Assembly: GCF_030269925.1 (NCBI RefSeq)
Contig: NC_085128.1
Span: forward strand, 12,278,501 to 12,342,500
Direction: 5' to 3'
Source of the DNA: Bombyx mori
Lineage: Eukaryota > Arthropoda > Insecta > Lepidoptera > Bombycidae
Length of the DNA: 64,000 nucleotides
Below the pieces are notes generated by a model. That model worked only from the letters and a program-made list of their open reading frames with translations. It made no database searches and was not told where the DNA came from. Shown here one piece after another: positions 22,784 through 33,959 of this stretch (positions are counted from its first letter, which is position 1; the number at the start of each line of letters is the position of its first letter). The translations under genes were made by a program, and so were the position numbers.

Positions 22784-23209
22784 CTAGAAGTCCCGCAGTA
22801 GTCGAAATTCGACTATAATTAATTGGAATTGTATAATAAGTTTGTACACTATTATGATTGTATTTTATACTTTTATACTCACAAATTTCGCCAAGGCTAC
22901 ACTATAAAAAAATATTAATAAAGACAAACAATATTTAATCTATTCTCAATTTGACCACAGACGTCAAGAACAAAAGTTTGACAGTAAATAGTATGCATGC
23001 GTGTGTGCGTCAAATACATGGTATGTAGTGTGTGTAATGTTTTCTTTATTGATTTAATGTATATTTTATGCATTATTTAAAAAAATATATTAATATTGTG
23101 CACTTCTTCTCTATATTCTCTATAAGTGTGGAAAATTTCATACTCCTCCGTCCTCGCAATTTTCGTAAAAAGGGATACAAAGTTTTTGCTTCACGTATTA
23201 ATATATAGA
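22784..23209 (-). mobile_element. non-autonomous Helitron, 426 bp (family 1, copy C)
   Basis: CTAG at 22784-22787 preceded by A, then 'aagtcccgcagtagtcgaaa', the same hairpin as copies A and B. The other end reads, on the minus strand, A/TCTATATATTAATACGTG. It is nearly collinear with copy B. Lengths of 420 and 426 bp suggest one amplified non-autonomous form. Confidence 0.88.
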
Positions 23210-24211
23210 TCTATTCATTTTTGTCCCAAACATTTTCATTAAGAATGTTACAAAACAAAAAACGGCATGTTATTCATTTTCATATTGGTATTGGATATAT
23301 TAAAAATAATATAAGACGAGTTCTATTATTACACAGTGAATCTACCAAAGGTATGATGATAATAAAATTTAAAAATATTATCATAAAAGATAGACCTTAT
23401 TGGGCCGTCGTTAACTGCTTGTGCTTAACATTTAGGAACTGATATTGAATTTCATCAAATAAAGACAAACAATTTTACTTTGATGATACTACTTCTGCTA
23501 CTGCTCGACTGCCCAAAAAAGAATTATAATGTTTTTAGAGTTGCTGAAATATGAATTACTTTATACATGTAGTTTTTGATACGCAATTGTATACTTACCT
23601 ACCACATTGTGCTTCATACCTTAGAATTCTTATAATATTCCGAATAGCACTTACTACTTTTCAGGTAAGTCAAAGAGTTAAACTATAGTTAAATCTTTTT
23701 ATTTATAGCGTTTTAGAAGTCTGCATAATATTTCCAACTCAGCATTCCAAGGATTTTATAGAATCCGTTATCTATAGTGTAAATATCAAATAAAAGTCTT
23801 CTTAAAGCAAGACAAGATATAGCACTCCATACAAATTTTTCAACGGAAATTCTCAGACGCTTTTCTCGAAAGCAAATATTCACGATAATACCGTGAAGCT
23901 ACAATTGTGCCAAATACATTTAGATGCACGTCGAAATTCGTAACAATACTCGAGTATCTCCGAAGAGCAATACGTAGGCAAATCAAGTATTTCCCGAACA
24001 GTGAATAAGAAATATGCCATAATGGACGCTACAATACTGAATATTCTATTTAAATAGCTGTACATTTGGCTCAAAAGCTTTCTCAGTCGACATCATAAGA
24101 AATGCACGAGGTCACACTGGATTGAGTCGCAAAAACTCAACGATCGTATATACATCACTAAATATGTATGTTTATATTCAATATCAGCTCTACAAGCGCC
24201 TGTTTTATCAT
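23210..24211. other. gene-free stretch
   Basis: About 1 kb of AT-rich sequence. The 73-codon frame at 23221-23442 has no domain I recognise. Confidence 0.5.
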
Positions 24212-24568
24212 TGTTTTTTTTTTTGGAACGAAGTTCCTTATCGCGCGTTGTGAAAGGGGGCTAGACGGAAAAAATTCTTACGAAAAGTTGTCACGACACT
24301 TTTTAGATCCGTCATTCTGACCAATCAACGTGTAGGCGCTTATCGCGTGACATTGCTCGTATCCGATTGGTCCACGTAATGAGTACAGTTTCTCGAGATA
24401 GCGTTTCAACAATAGTAATTTAGTTCATAGTATTGTTTTTTTCTTCTTCATAATGCCGTAATTTATTATTATAACTTAAAAAAAAAAATTACAATACCTT
24501 CACTAATTAATCGAAAGGAACTTCGTTCCATCCGGGTGTCCCTTGACACCTCTGAAGTTTTTTTTTTA
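24212..24568. mobile_element. fold-back/MITE-like element with 'ggaacgaagttcc' ends (copy 1)
   Basis: Bounded by 'ggaacgaagttcctta' (24225-24240) and its inverse 'aaggaacttcgttcc' (24515-24529), with T-rich sequence outside both. After the right arm comes 'gggtgtcccttgacacc', a small hairpin. The same layout recurs at 31.82-32.20 kb. The interior has no coding frame. Class unknown. Confidence 0.55.
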
Positions 24569-24814
24569 ATGAATGAAAATTATAGTAGATGTACCTTTTT
24601 TAGTTGCTCCGGACACTCGTCTTATGAGTTTGTGAGTTACTTTTGATGACGACTTAAATACGTTCTCAATAATGATGCTGGAATAAATAGGATTGATTTA
24701 TTCTGTACAACGTAGCTCTACGTAGCCAACTTATCCGGTTTTTTTTTGGTCATAATAGTATTTCCAATTATTTAAGTACTTTACAATTTTCGTGGTCATG
24801 GACGTCTAAGGTAT

Positions 24815-24879
24815 GGTAGGAGAAAACATGTTGCGCCGAACACAGGTAGTTGGGAGAAGGGCAGGTAATGATGATGATT
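24815..24879 (+). mobile_element. 65-bp severely truncated LINE 3' end with 14-bp target duplication
   Basis: The text 'catgttgcgccgaacacagg', 'tgggagaagggcagg' and (atg)n is the 3' terminus of an RTE-like lepidopteran LINE. It is flanked by perfect 14-bp direct repeats gacgtctaaggtat (24801-24814 and 24880-24893). The perfect duplication implies a fairly recent insertion in which reverse transcription stopped after about 65 nt. A longer relative lies on the minus strand at 49.2 kb. Confidence 0.82.
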
Positions 24880-24893
24880 GACGTCTAAGGTAT

Positions 24894-25329
24894 TAATCGT
24901 CGATATTTGAATATCTTTAAACTAAGAAAAGTGTACGCCATTTTCTTCGTTAGTTAAGTAAAATTAGGTGTCTATGTATGATAATATATTTTTTTTTTCC
25001 TGAAACGGCAATAGACACTAAAATAAAACCAAAACAGAGATATAAATGTAAATTGTTCATTTGTCCGTCTGGTAGTTTGTTTAAGTTAATTTTTGAAACT
25101 GCTCAGATACAAATCGAAGCTTTTACAATCAAAAGAGTATTAAAAGCTGAAGAGTTACAAGTGAAGTCAACAAAATCGTATAAAACTTTTTAAGAGTCGC
25201 ATGAAAGGTTATGACTGAATTCGACTTTCGTTGATAATTTTTTAGTCAAATCCTCAGTGGGTCAACGATTTCAATCCTCAGTAACTCGTAGTCAATTGAA
25301 CGATACGGATTCTCCCTTCTTTGATAGAG
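24894..25329. other. unassigned spacer
   Basis: No supported gene. The 71-codon frame at 24978-25193 has no recognisable domain. Confidence 0.5.
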
Positions 25330-25339
25330 GCGGAGGACT

Positions 25340-25565
25340 TTTTTTGCCACGTACCATCCGGCTTTGAAATGAGTTCTACGCCACGGTGTTCCCGAGCGCT
25401 ATGACATGTCCTTCTTCAAACGAGGCTTGTGAAGAGTATTAAACATTAGGCAGCGGATTGGCTTAACCCCTGGCATTGCTGACGTCCATGAGCGACGGTA
25501 ACCACTCATCATCAGGTGGGCTGTATGCTCGTCTGCCTATACGGAAATAAATAAATAAATAAAAA
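25340..25565 (+). mobile_element. LINE 3' end (same family as 1.47 kb)
   Basis: Contains the decayed ORF2 end ('ttgccacgtaccatccggct', equivalent to the PRTxRLW segment) and the shared 3' untranslated region ('cattgctgacgtccatgagc', 'gtatgctcgtctgcctat'). It ends in an (aaat)n tail at 25545-25562. The frame is broken. Confidence 0.75.
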
Positions 25566-26482
25566 GTTTGATTTCTTATTTGTGTTACGTAATATTATTT
25601 TTCTAAAGATGTAGCATAAAATAACATATATAAAAAATAAAACACAAACAAAATAAAACCGTTGAACCGAATGAGCTACTTAATATACGACGTTTTAATT
25701 CCAACTTTTCCGAATTTAATTCCAAAGAAAGCAACATAACAAGATTTCCTTAAATAATGTTTTCTACGAGAACCTTTCAAAGACCGTCCTCCGTCCAAAT
25801 AAGGGTTTTTGTATATATTTTTTTAATTGTCTCGTTTTGAGGCACTCGCTTATAATGAGGTGAACCCCGTTGCATTATTTATTCTGCGCAATTTGAATTA
25901 AATAAATAACGTTGCTTCTAAATTGTTTGGGTAAACTGCCTTATTTAGAGGGCCATAAGGGTTTGATTCGTAACACGTTTATTGTTCAATTCGTTATTGT
26001 TGGAGAATACGAATGGTAATATCATAAAATTAAGAAAATAATCTCATAATAACTGCAACAACAAGAGATAGATGACTACAATTGTTTTTACGATTGTGAC
26101 TAAGATTCTGACCACGGTGATGAAGTCGTGGTTCAGAATACCGTTAAACTCACTCGTATAGAAAAGCTACTGAAACATACGAACGGTAATATTTATGATT
26201 ATTTTGAGATATTTTTTCCGGAATAAATTTACTAATACTGGATACGATAGTTATCACGAAGTAGTCGCGGTATTAAGGACAAGACCTCAGATCTACTCGT
26301 ACCGAGCTATGCAAAGACGCCTGTCCTGACTGCAGGCAGTGACCATTTTTTAAATAAATGTAAAGAAAACTCTTTATTTTTAGAAAGGTTTTTCTTAGAC
26401 AAGTTTTCTCACCTATCATTCGATGTAGAGAAATAATTCAATCTTTCGAATCGAATTCAAAGACTACTTCTATAATCACAGA
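25566..26482. other. unassigned AT-rich spacer
   Basis: No supported gene or repeat. Confidence 0.5.
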
Positions 26483-27083
26483 CTAGATTATGACCGAGCT
26501 TTGCTCGATTTTTTTTTATAACGTCATCTCGTTGTGTCTTTAAATCGGTTAGTTGCCCTCAATTAAGAAAAATAGTATTATTATTCGCCAATAGATGTCG
26601 GGAACAGTTGATTATTGAAAACACGAATAAAACAACATTTTCTGAAAATAAATCGTAGCTAGATCAATTTATCGCCCCCGAAACTAAATTTTATGAACAT
26701 CGTTGGAGCCGTTTCCGAGATTCAGATTATATATATGTTAATAAACAAGAATTGCTTGTTTAAAGGTATAAGATTTCGCTAAGGCTACAATAAAGACAAA
26801 TAATAATAAAGAAAGACCAATATTAATCTATTCACAACTTGACCACAGACTTTACCAATAAACAAAATAGTATATATGCGTGTGTGTGTCAAATACATGT
26901 TGGTGTGTGTAATGTTTTCTTTATTGGTTTAATGTATTATTAATGCATTATTTAAAAAAAATATTAGCATTGTGCACTCCTTCTCTATATTCTCTATAAA
27001 TGTGAAAAAATTCATATTCCTCCGTACGCGCAATTTTCCTAAAAAGGAATACAAAGTTTTTGCTTCACGTATTAATATATAGA
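26483..27083 (-). mobile_element. chimeric Helitron, 601 bp (copy D: family-1 5' part, different 3' terminator)
   Basis: Its 5' part (27083 down to about 26760 on the minus strand) matches copies A-C, including 'ctatatattaatacgtgaag' and 'gtgtgtgtcaaatac'. The 3' ~270 bp do not. They end with a different hairpin, cgagc-aaa-gctcg, 8 nt, then CTAG (plus-strand 26483-26486). The A^T insertion rule still holds at the 5' side. This is the pattern expected when a Helitron misses its own terminator or recombines to gain a new one. Confidence 0.8.
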
Positions 27084-27195
27084 TAGACATATTAAGGTTT
27101 TTAAATGTTGTTTTCGTATTTATATTACAGAAAACGCAGTTAAGTCTTTCGTTTTCTGGAGTATTTTATATGATTATATACTTAGCACATTATGT

Positions 27196-27480
27196 TCAGG
27201 ATTGAATTCCACGATGAAATACTTTGTCCATTGACGACGTCTATTAACGAAGGTGACTATTACCATTTTAGTAAGCACCATCAGAACCATGTGCTCTTCT
27301 GTCAATAAAAGTAACACAAAATATCATCAATGTAATTTGCGTAATTATTGGTAGCAGGGCGTTTTGTGAGCCAATAAGGGTACGTACCGTCAACTTGGAT
27401 ACCGTTTTTAGGGGTGGGACGAACGTTATATGTACAAAACAATTGAGACTTCGATAATTATCATGCCTTAATGTGGACGT
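27196..27480 (+). mobile_element. ancient Bm1-related SINE remnant
   Basis: Order matches Bm1: 'attgaattccacgatgaa', 'aatttgcgtaattattgg', 'gttttgtgagcc', 'ggggtgggacgaacg', 'ttgagacttc'. Substitution and deletion are heavy. The A-tail is not recognisable. Confidence 0.6.
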
Positions 27481-27489
27481 TGTCACATT

Positions 27490-28545
27490 TTGAACGGCTA
27501 ACGTTCTAAATAAAATTCAACGGTTGAAAGTTTATTTGAAGTTATTTTAACAAACATATTATAATCCATATGGAGTAAATACGAAAGTAGATAACTCTGT
27601 TTGTCACTTACGTTTTCTCACTCAAAGCACCCTGTCAATGTTGTTGAAATTTGTACCTACCTAATGGAAACAACTTGAACCATATGAAAACCTAATTTGG
27701 CAAGCAACTAGCACAAATTACATTCGTTTGAAACGTTAATCATTTCAATAATAAGTAAGGGTCTTTTAAATATTTTACAAGACGTCTAAATGTATTTCGT
27801 CATGTAAGTAGCGGCTGGTATTCAACTTTTTTTTTCAGGTAAATATTTTAATAACAGCGCCATCTGTGAATTTGCTCAAGAACTATATTGCGCTATGTAG
27901 TCCACGTTAGGAACGAATCGAAATGTGATGGTTCCAGAATATTAACTACGCGACACTAGCGCTCCTGGTTGCTAGTGGCAAACACGGTAAGTTAAATTGA
28001 TAATAAATTAATTTATTCCTCTATTTTTGATTTATGTAAACGAAGACCCTTTTTAATATTATATTGCATTAATTTGTTTCTTTAATATAAAATTAATAGT
28101 AAAATTGAGTATTTCATTGTTCCATTAAAAGCTAAGCTACCTATTTTATATTAACAATTTAAAAAAAAAAAACTTAAATAGATAAAAAGTCCGGACTTCG
28201 TGTTCATAATTAATTCATTGTTGTTTGGATTATTTTTCATCCGTACATTCACGTAAGTACCTGAAACAAGAAATATACGATTTTTAATAAAATGAATAAG
28301 AAACATTTATACATATTATGGTCAGCAACTACATCATACAAATGAAAAATCAGCACAAAATTATTGACAGTGGACCCCCCGTATGGAGCAACCTTATTTT
28401 CAGTGCAGCTTAGAAATTAGCATGAAAATAAAGTTAACGTTCAACAAAAAAAATCATTATTTTTCCTAATAATGTATTATCTATAGTAAACCGCAACATA
28501 CCTGTTATATTTTTACATTTTCTAGAATTTCTGTTAATTAAACGG
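27490..28545. other. unassigned spacer
   Basis: No supported gene. A pyrimidine tract plus CAG followed by 'cagcgccatctgtg' at about 27826-27870 resembles a splice acceptor, but no open exon follows. Confidence 0.45.
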
Positions 28546-28546
28546 T

Positions 28547-28654
28547 TGTGTGGAAGAGATCGCTATTAGCGATAAGACGGCCTATTGTACAAATGTATCT
28601 GCTTTTTTTGATTGTTTTTTGAATGTAAATTGTGTTTTGGTGTGCAATAAAGTG

Positions 28655-28688
<34 letters not shown>
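28547..28688 (+). mobile_element. LINE 3' tail ending in (CT)n
   Basis: The text 'tggaagagatcgctattagc', 'gataagacggcctattgtac' and 'gtgtgcaataaagtgtattc' is a well-known lepidopteran LINE 3' end with its polyadenylation-like AATAAA. The tail here is a (CT)n microsatellite (28659-28688) instead of poly(A). Confidence 0.7.
28659..28688. repeat. (CT)15 microsatellite
   Basis: Uninterrupted dinucleotide run directly following the LINE tail. Confidence 0.95.
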
Positions 28689-28689
<1 letters not shown>

Positions 28690-29077
28690 ATAATAAATAT
28701 AAATTTTTGGACGAAAAACTAACTATATACAAATAAACGAGCGTCAAACATTTGAGTAGCACTCACTTCTATATGTGTCAACCATGTGTCAACCTATAAA
28801 CATTGTTCTAATGGCTCTAGTGTTTTCAATATTTAAATTTCGAATTGGCGACCATATCGATGCCTTTAAGTACCTACTTATTATTGAGTCAACTACACAA
28901 ATATATTTAGATAATTTTATTTCGCGCTTTTAAAGGTTTTGTGATTTATAATTGTTGTTGTTATTTTTCTAGTCCTAGGGTACCCCGCTGATCCTGTCCT
29001 CACAAGTTGTCTTCACTTGACCCTGTCTTGCGTTTGATCCTTAACATCACTCCAGGTGAGTTTGAATTATTTATGAT

Positions 29078-29316
29078 TAAGGGCAGTAGGGCATCTTGTG
29101 AGCCCGTATGGATACTCAGCACGGGTATCCTACCTATTTATAACCTGAAACACCAAAGCTTGAAGGATGGGACAGCCGCTGTTCTATAAAACGGAGACCT
29201 AAAACTTATGTCTCAAGGTGGGTGGTGGCATTTACGTTTTTCGTGTCTATGGGCTCCGGTAGCCCTTTTGACATCCGGTGGGCCGTGAGTTTGTCGAATC
29301 ATCGAAGCAATAAAAT
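29078..29316 (+). mobile_element. decayed Bm1-like SINE
   Basis: 5'-truncated and diverged. Recognisable parts are 'catcttgtgagcccgtatgg', 'aggatgggacagccgctg', 'tctcaaggtgggtgg' and 'gtgtctatgggctccgg', with the tail 'catcgaagcaataaaat'. It lies 180 bp upstream of an opposite-strand Bm1. Confidence 0.8.
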
Positions 29317-29497
29317 AGAAAAAGAGATCACGTATTATCTCTTTGTTGCATTAACATTGGGAATACAGTATTTTGCTCTTCTAATCGTCTTCCTGTTATG
29401 TTATTACGAGTACTTACATTTAGAAGCATACTTAGCAGCCACCGGTATTATCACGCTTGTGGTAATTCTATGCAGGAATGCGGGTGCAAAAGTAACA

Positions 29498-29926
29498 TTT
29501 TATTTATTTATTGCTTAGATGGGTGGACGAGCTCACAGCCCACCTGGTGTTAAGTGGTTACTGGAGCCCATAAACATCCACAACGTAAATGCGCTACCCA
29601 CCTTGAGATACAAGTTCTAAGGTCTCATGTATAGTTACAACAGCTGCCCCACCTTTCAAACCGAAACGCATTACTGCTTCACGGCAGAAATAGGCAGGGT
29701 GGTGGTACCCACCCGCGCGGACTCACAAGAGGTCCTACCACCAGTAATTACGCAAATTATAATTTTGCGGGTTTCATTATTCCTTCACCGTGGAAGTCAA
29801 TCGTGAACATTTGTTGAGTACGTATTTCATTAGAAAAATTGGTACCCGCCTGCGGGATTCGAACACCGGTGCATCGCTTCAACACGAATGCACCGGACGT
29901 CTTATCCGTTAGGCCACGACGACTTC
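29498..29926 (-). mobile_element. Bm1 SINE, full length, minus strand
   Basis: Complete from the tail ('ttgcttagatgggtgg', preceded by tttatttattta) to the head ('ttaggccacgacgacttc'). A short internal deletion removes the 'atttttattacacgatg' segment upstream of 'ttattccttcaccgtgg'. The A and B boxes are intact on the minus strand. The tail is an (aaat)-type repeat rather than pure A. Confidence 0.94.
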
Positions 29927-30392
29927 ATTACATATCATTCATTTCATAACATTATGATACTTAGAGCTTTACAAATGATCATCACGACATATCCCACAGT
30001 TCTTCGATTAATTACGACAAGCTCAAAAATAGGGTCAAACACAGAACGCTTAAATACCAAATTTCATTTTATTCTATGCCACCTAGATTCTGTACGCGTC
30101 TAAGTTTGTATCTCATTGAACAATTTTACTCATGACCCGGATGTCACATATCTCATCATTATAAAACACGTTTGGAAAATCTTCACTATGAATTTCCATA
30201 GCGAAATCTACATACCAGTCATAGCCGACGTATGCGAACCGTCACGTAATTAGTATTCTACACACCACGTCACGATTGTCGGTCGCGATGGGGCACTTAG
30301 TTTTAAATCTGTTTAAAAATCACAACTGCCAGTCAAATTGAGCAATAGCATCGCGGTATTTCTGACTTAACACTTTTTGACATTTGTCATCC
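29927..30392. other. unassigned spacer
   Basis: No supported gene. Confidence 0.5.
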
Positions 30393-30600
30393 TTTTGGAT
30401 GAGTTCACGGCCCACCCCGTCTCAGGTATCTGCTTCAGCACATACACGATGTGAATGCCGCCATCAACCAGAAAACATGAGGTAGAAATTCCAATTTTAG
30501 TGTATTGTAAAACGTAACAATTTTGCAGTTAAAATAGGCAAGGTGGTGGTACTAAGCTCCTTGCGGGTTTACAATACGCCCTGTAACCTGTAAAAAGGTA
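30393..30600 (-). mobile_element. ancient Bm1 remnant, minus strand
   Basis: Order matches inverted Bm1: 'gatgagttcacggcccaccc', 'acacgatgtgaatgccg', 'aaaataggcaaggtggtgg' and 'tttacaatacgccct'. Strongly diverged. Confidence 0.65.
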
Positions 30601-31819
30601 TCAAGCAATCTTTGAGGTTCGCGATAGTCAACGAAAATGGCTGTGATAGATCTTTGTAAGCTGTAGATATCAAATCAAAGTTATGTTTTTTTAACTATGG
30701 GCATTGTAGTGAGATAATCATACGCCCAGCTGATGCTCATGCTCATAACTCAAGTTGATAGTGACCATTTTGACATACTTTGTTTTGAATTTTTGTAAGT
30801 CATTTCGATTACTGAGTTTTGAAAGGTTTTCGTTTACTTGATTACTAAGCATCATTTGACCAATTCGTCTATACGGGTAAATAAGAATCCCTATCATTTT
30901 AAGTCAGTAATTAAATTGATTTCAAATTAGCTTTGAAGTCTGTTCAGAATACTTTTATAAACATTTATGAACATACCTTAAAGCGTTAGTTAAATTTATA
31001 CAAAATACTAATAACATAATATTATAAACTTATTAATATATATTAAATTAATTTATAAGCACGGCACGTGGAATATTATAGAAATAGCTTGGCACTTCTC
31101 TGTCTTGCAGTTACGCATAACTGTATCAGCTACCGGTGCATGCGTGAATGCACCATAAACAATTCGCGCAATCGTCTTTATTGCTTATGCTTCGTTTAGT
31201 TTACAGCCCACCACTTGCACGAGCCACTAAACTATAATTATTTTCTAAAGCGATTTCCCATCTAAATTAATTGGGTTTTCGGTACGTTCTGTTCTGGTCG
31301 GGCTGGTTTGCCGCCGCTCATCTTAAGGCTGAAGTCCCAATAAAGGATATCTCACTTATCCAACATAAATGGTGCTATCTACCAAAGTTAGCCCAAAAAA
31401 CATCTTATCGCTAGTAAAAACGCATTTAGCTAAGGTGTTAATTACACAACGCAATGTAATTTAGAATAATTTTCAATCTCACTTCACACAAAGTACAGAA
31501 GAAGTAATAACATCATTTACGCTCATCTTCTACACAGAAGGATCAGTAAGAAAATCAATTAACTTTCGGAATAGGCTGGAAGCTTAATGCACATCACATG
31601 TCGAAGCCATTACCGCTGCTCTAGCTGTCTGAACAGGCCTTAATACAGAGCTATTTATTTAAAGACGTGTAGAATAGACAATAGTTTTTGTTAGTTTCAG
31701 GACAACGACTTACAAAAATGTAGTTTTTGTAGATTAATCTAAGAACAGGACGCTATGTGAAAATGGTTTTGTTTTCACTAGACGAAAAATCTAGTTATGT
31801 ATGTATATGTCATTACGTA
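30601..31819. other. unassigned spacer
   Basis: No supported gene. A possible 30-bp inverted Bm1 scrap ('tttacagcccacc') sits at about 31188-31220. Confidence 0.45.
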
Positions 31820-32196
31820 TTTTGGAACAAAGTTCCTTATGGGACGATGCGGAGGAATACCCTAACCGGGAAAAAACGTCCGTAACGTAAGATTTTTATT
31901 AGTAATGCACACGGTGTACGACTTAACTTTGTAATAACGTACAAAAATAACATTTTTTTTATAATTATTTGACCACGATCTTAAAGCGTTCGTTTGCGTA
32001 ATACACTAACTCTTATGCAAACAACCGTAAATGAAGTGTACCACAATAAGTTCGCACGTTAACGAATGACCGTGGCTTGTTGCGAAACCTCCAGTTTTAT
32101 TTTCTTTATATCTCGAATAGAACTTAAAATTAGTATTTTTATAATAAGCAACTTCGTTCCTATCCGGTGTCCCACGACACCACACATCTTTTTTTA
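31820..32196. mobile_element. fold-back/MITE-like element (copy 2)
   Basis: Same design as the 24.2-kb copy: left 'ggaacaaagttccttat' (from 31823), right 'gcaacttcgttcctatccgg' (from 32148), then the hairpin 'ggtgtcccacgacacc' and a T run. The interiors differ, so only the ends and general length (~370 bp) are conserved. Confidence 0.55.
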
Positions 32197-32369
32197 AATG
32201 CACTTTATAGAGCTCGGGATAAGAAAATGGATTTCAATGGAATGAGGTTTCAGAAAAATTTACAATGAAATACTGTTTGTAAGCTGCCTTAGCTGTGACG
32301 AGTACATTTTGATCTGATGTCAGTTGAAAAGTAACTTTTATAATAGATTATGTTTTGTGCATTTTAATT

Positions 32370-32404
<35 letters not shown>

Positions 32405-33170
32405 CTTATTTTCTAGAACACAGCAAAGGCATCATCGCATTCACAAGCCTGCGGCGTAGAACGAAACGTCAGAAGCGCAAATGGGGGACGTCATAATAGA
32501 GAGATGTACGCGATTCCAACGCTCAAGGTCCCAGACGATTGTTCCGTTTCAAAGATAAGTACCATGAGTTATACCAGATAGCTCTGATATAACGGTGGAT
32601 GTTAAAACTTTAGGTCGCTTACGGATTGATGTGAGTTTACTGAAGGGTATTTTTAAATTTGTCCGTATAATGCATATGATGTCGTATTTACTAGACTAGG
32701 ATTTCGTTGGTGAAAAAAAGAGTCGGCATACGTCAGAAACGATTGCCTCAATTATTCGAATACAATTGAAACTCATCATTAATATATCGGCTGTCGACTA
32801 AAAATTTAAATCCTTTTTGTGATTTATGGTCAATGACAAAGTCCCGCTTTTGGGTTTTTTTATTGGTGTTGGTACCCAAACGAGCTTACTTCCCTGGGAT
32901 TATCAATAGGATTAAACATATATTTTTAAAATTAGAAAAACGTCAATCCCGCTCTCAAAATACAGTACAGGAATGGTTTTGAAAGCCTAGACAGCAGTAT
33001 CCATCCATATAGACTCAAGCACGTCCCACAATTTGTCTCCTAAATGGTGACTAGGAAAACCTGAAACCAGCGTCCTATTTTGAAAACAACAATAGGTTTT
33101 ACTGTGCGACTTGACACAATAACGTGAATGTGGACGAATTATTTTTAATGATGTATTTTTAATGGTGCTT
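32197..33170. other. unassigned spacer with (AT)n
   Basis: Contains an (AT)15 run at 32373-32402. No supported gene. Confidence 0.5.
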
Positions 33171-33177
33171 CCTGCAG

Positions 33178-33472
33178 GATACAGTTCCGCGGGCAGTGTT
33201 TTGTTTATTTATTTTGGGATTCAGCTGTCTCCTCTTTATCATAATAATACACGCTAATAAAACAGACTGCATTGCTAACTTCGAACCATTGAAAACCCAG
33301 TGCGCTATAAGAGACTTAGAGTTACAAGTATTAGTGATAATATGTATGTTTCTTGGTTATTTTAAGATAACATTGTCATGTATTGTTATAATCACAAACC
33401 AAAATTTTATATTTTGGTGTTATATTATTAAAATTTAATATGTTTTGGAAGTTGTGCTTTTGATTAATAAAG
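33178..33472 (+). other. possible terminal exon of an unidentified gene (weak)
   Basis: A consensus-like acceptor, 'ttcctgcag' ending at 33177, is followed by an open frame to the stop at 33436-33438. The frame has two very hydrophobic stretches (around FCLFILGFSCLLFIIII and LVIICMFLGYF). AATAAA follows about 27 nt after the stop (33466). No family resemblance, no second exon identified, and AT-rich DNA easily gives hydrophobic frames. It may be spurious. Confidence 0.15.
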
Positions 33473-33599
33473 ATTAATGTATTTTTAAAAGTTCTTTTTT
33501 GTATGTATTTTTACACATTATGCTTGGAACAAATTACTGTAGCGATCTACTAGACAACTGCTTATGAAATATAAGGTGAAATTACGAATTCGTATTTAA

Positions 33600-33821
33600 T
33601 CACTACATATTATAAAACAAAGTCGCTTTCTCTGTCCCTATATCTGTCTGTCCCTATGTATGCTTAAATCTTTAAAACTACGCAACGGATTTTGATGCGG
33701 TTTTTTTTAATAGATAGAGTGATTGAAGAGAAAGGTTTATATGTATAACAACATCCATTAAATAGTGGAGAAATCAATAATAAATTACAGTTTCCGAAGC
33801 GAAGCGATTGCGGGTCGCTAG
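33600..33821 (+). mobile_element. minimal Helitron, 222 bp (copy H)
   Basis: 5' TCACTACATATTATAAAACA immediately after A (33599). 3' '...gcgattgcgggtcg' then CTAG (33818-33821) before T. These ends belong to a widespread lepidopteran non-autonomous Helitron. There is no coding capacity and the A^T junction is exact. Confidence 0.83.
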
Positions 33822-33959
33822 TAAAGCAATATAAAGCTTTTAGTTAACATTTTTTTCCAACAAACAATTAGCATAATAGGGGTAACTGTTAATTTTGAAT
33901 ATAGTACTGTAGTTTTTTTTTGCGCTGATGTAAGGCTAAGTGGCAGTGTCCCTATTCTG

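Noticed and set aside
33196..33438. 80-codon membrane-protein-like gene starting at 33196
   Set aside because: Depends on a GTG start that eukaryotes would not normally use. Retained only as a weak exon candidate.
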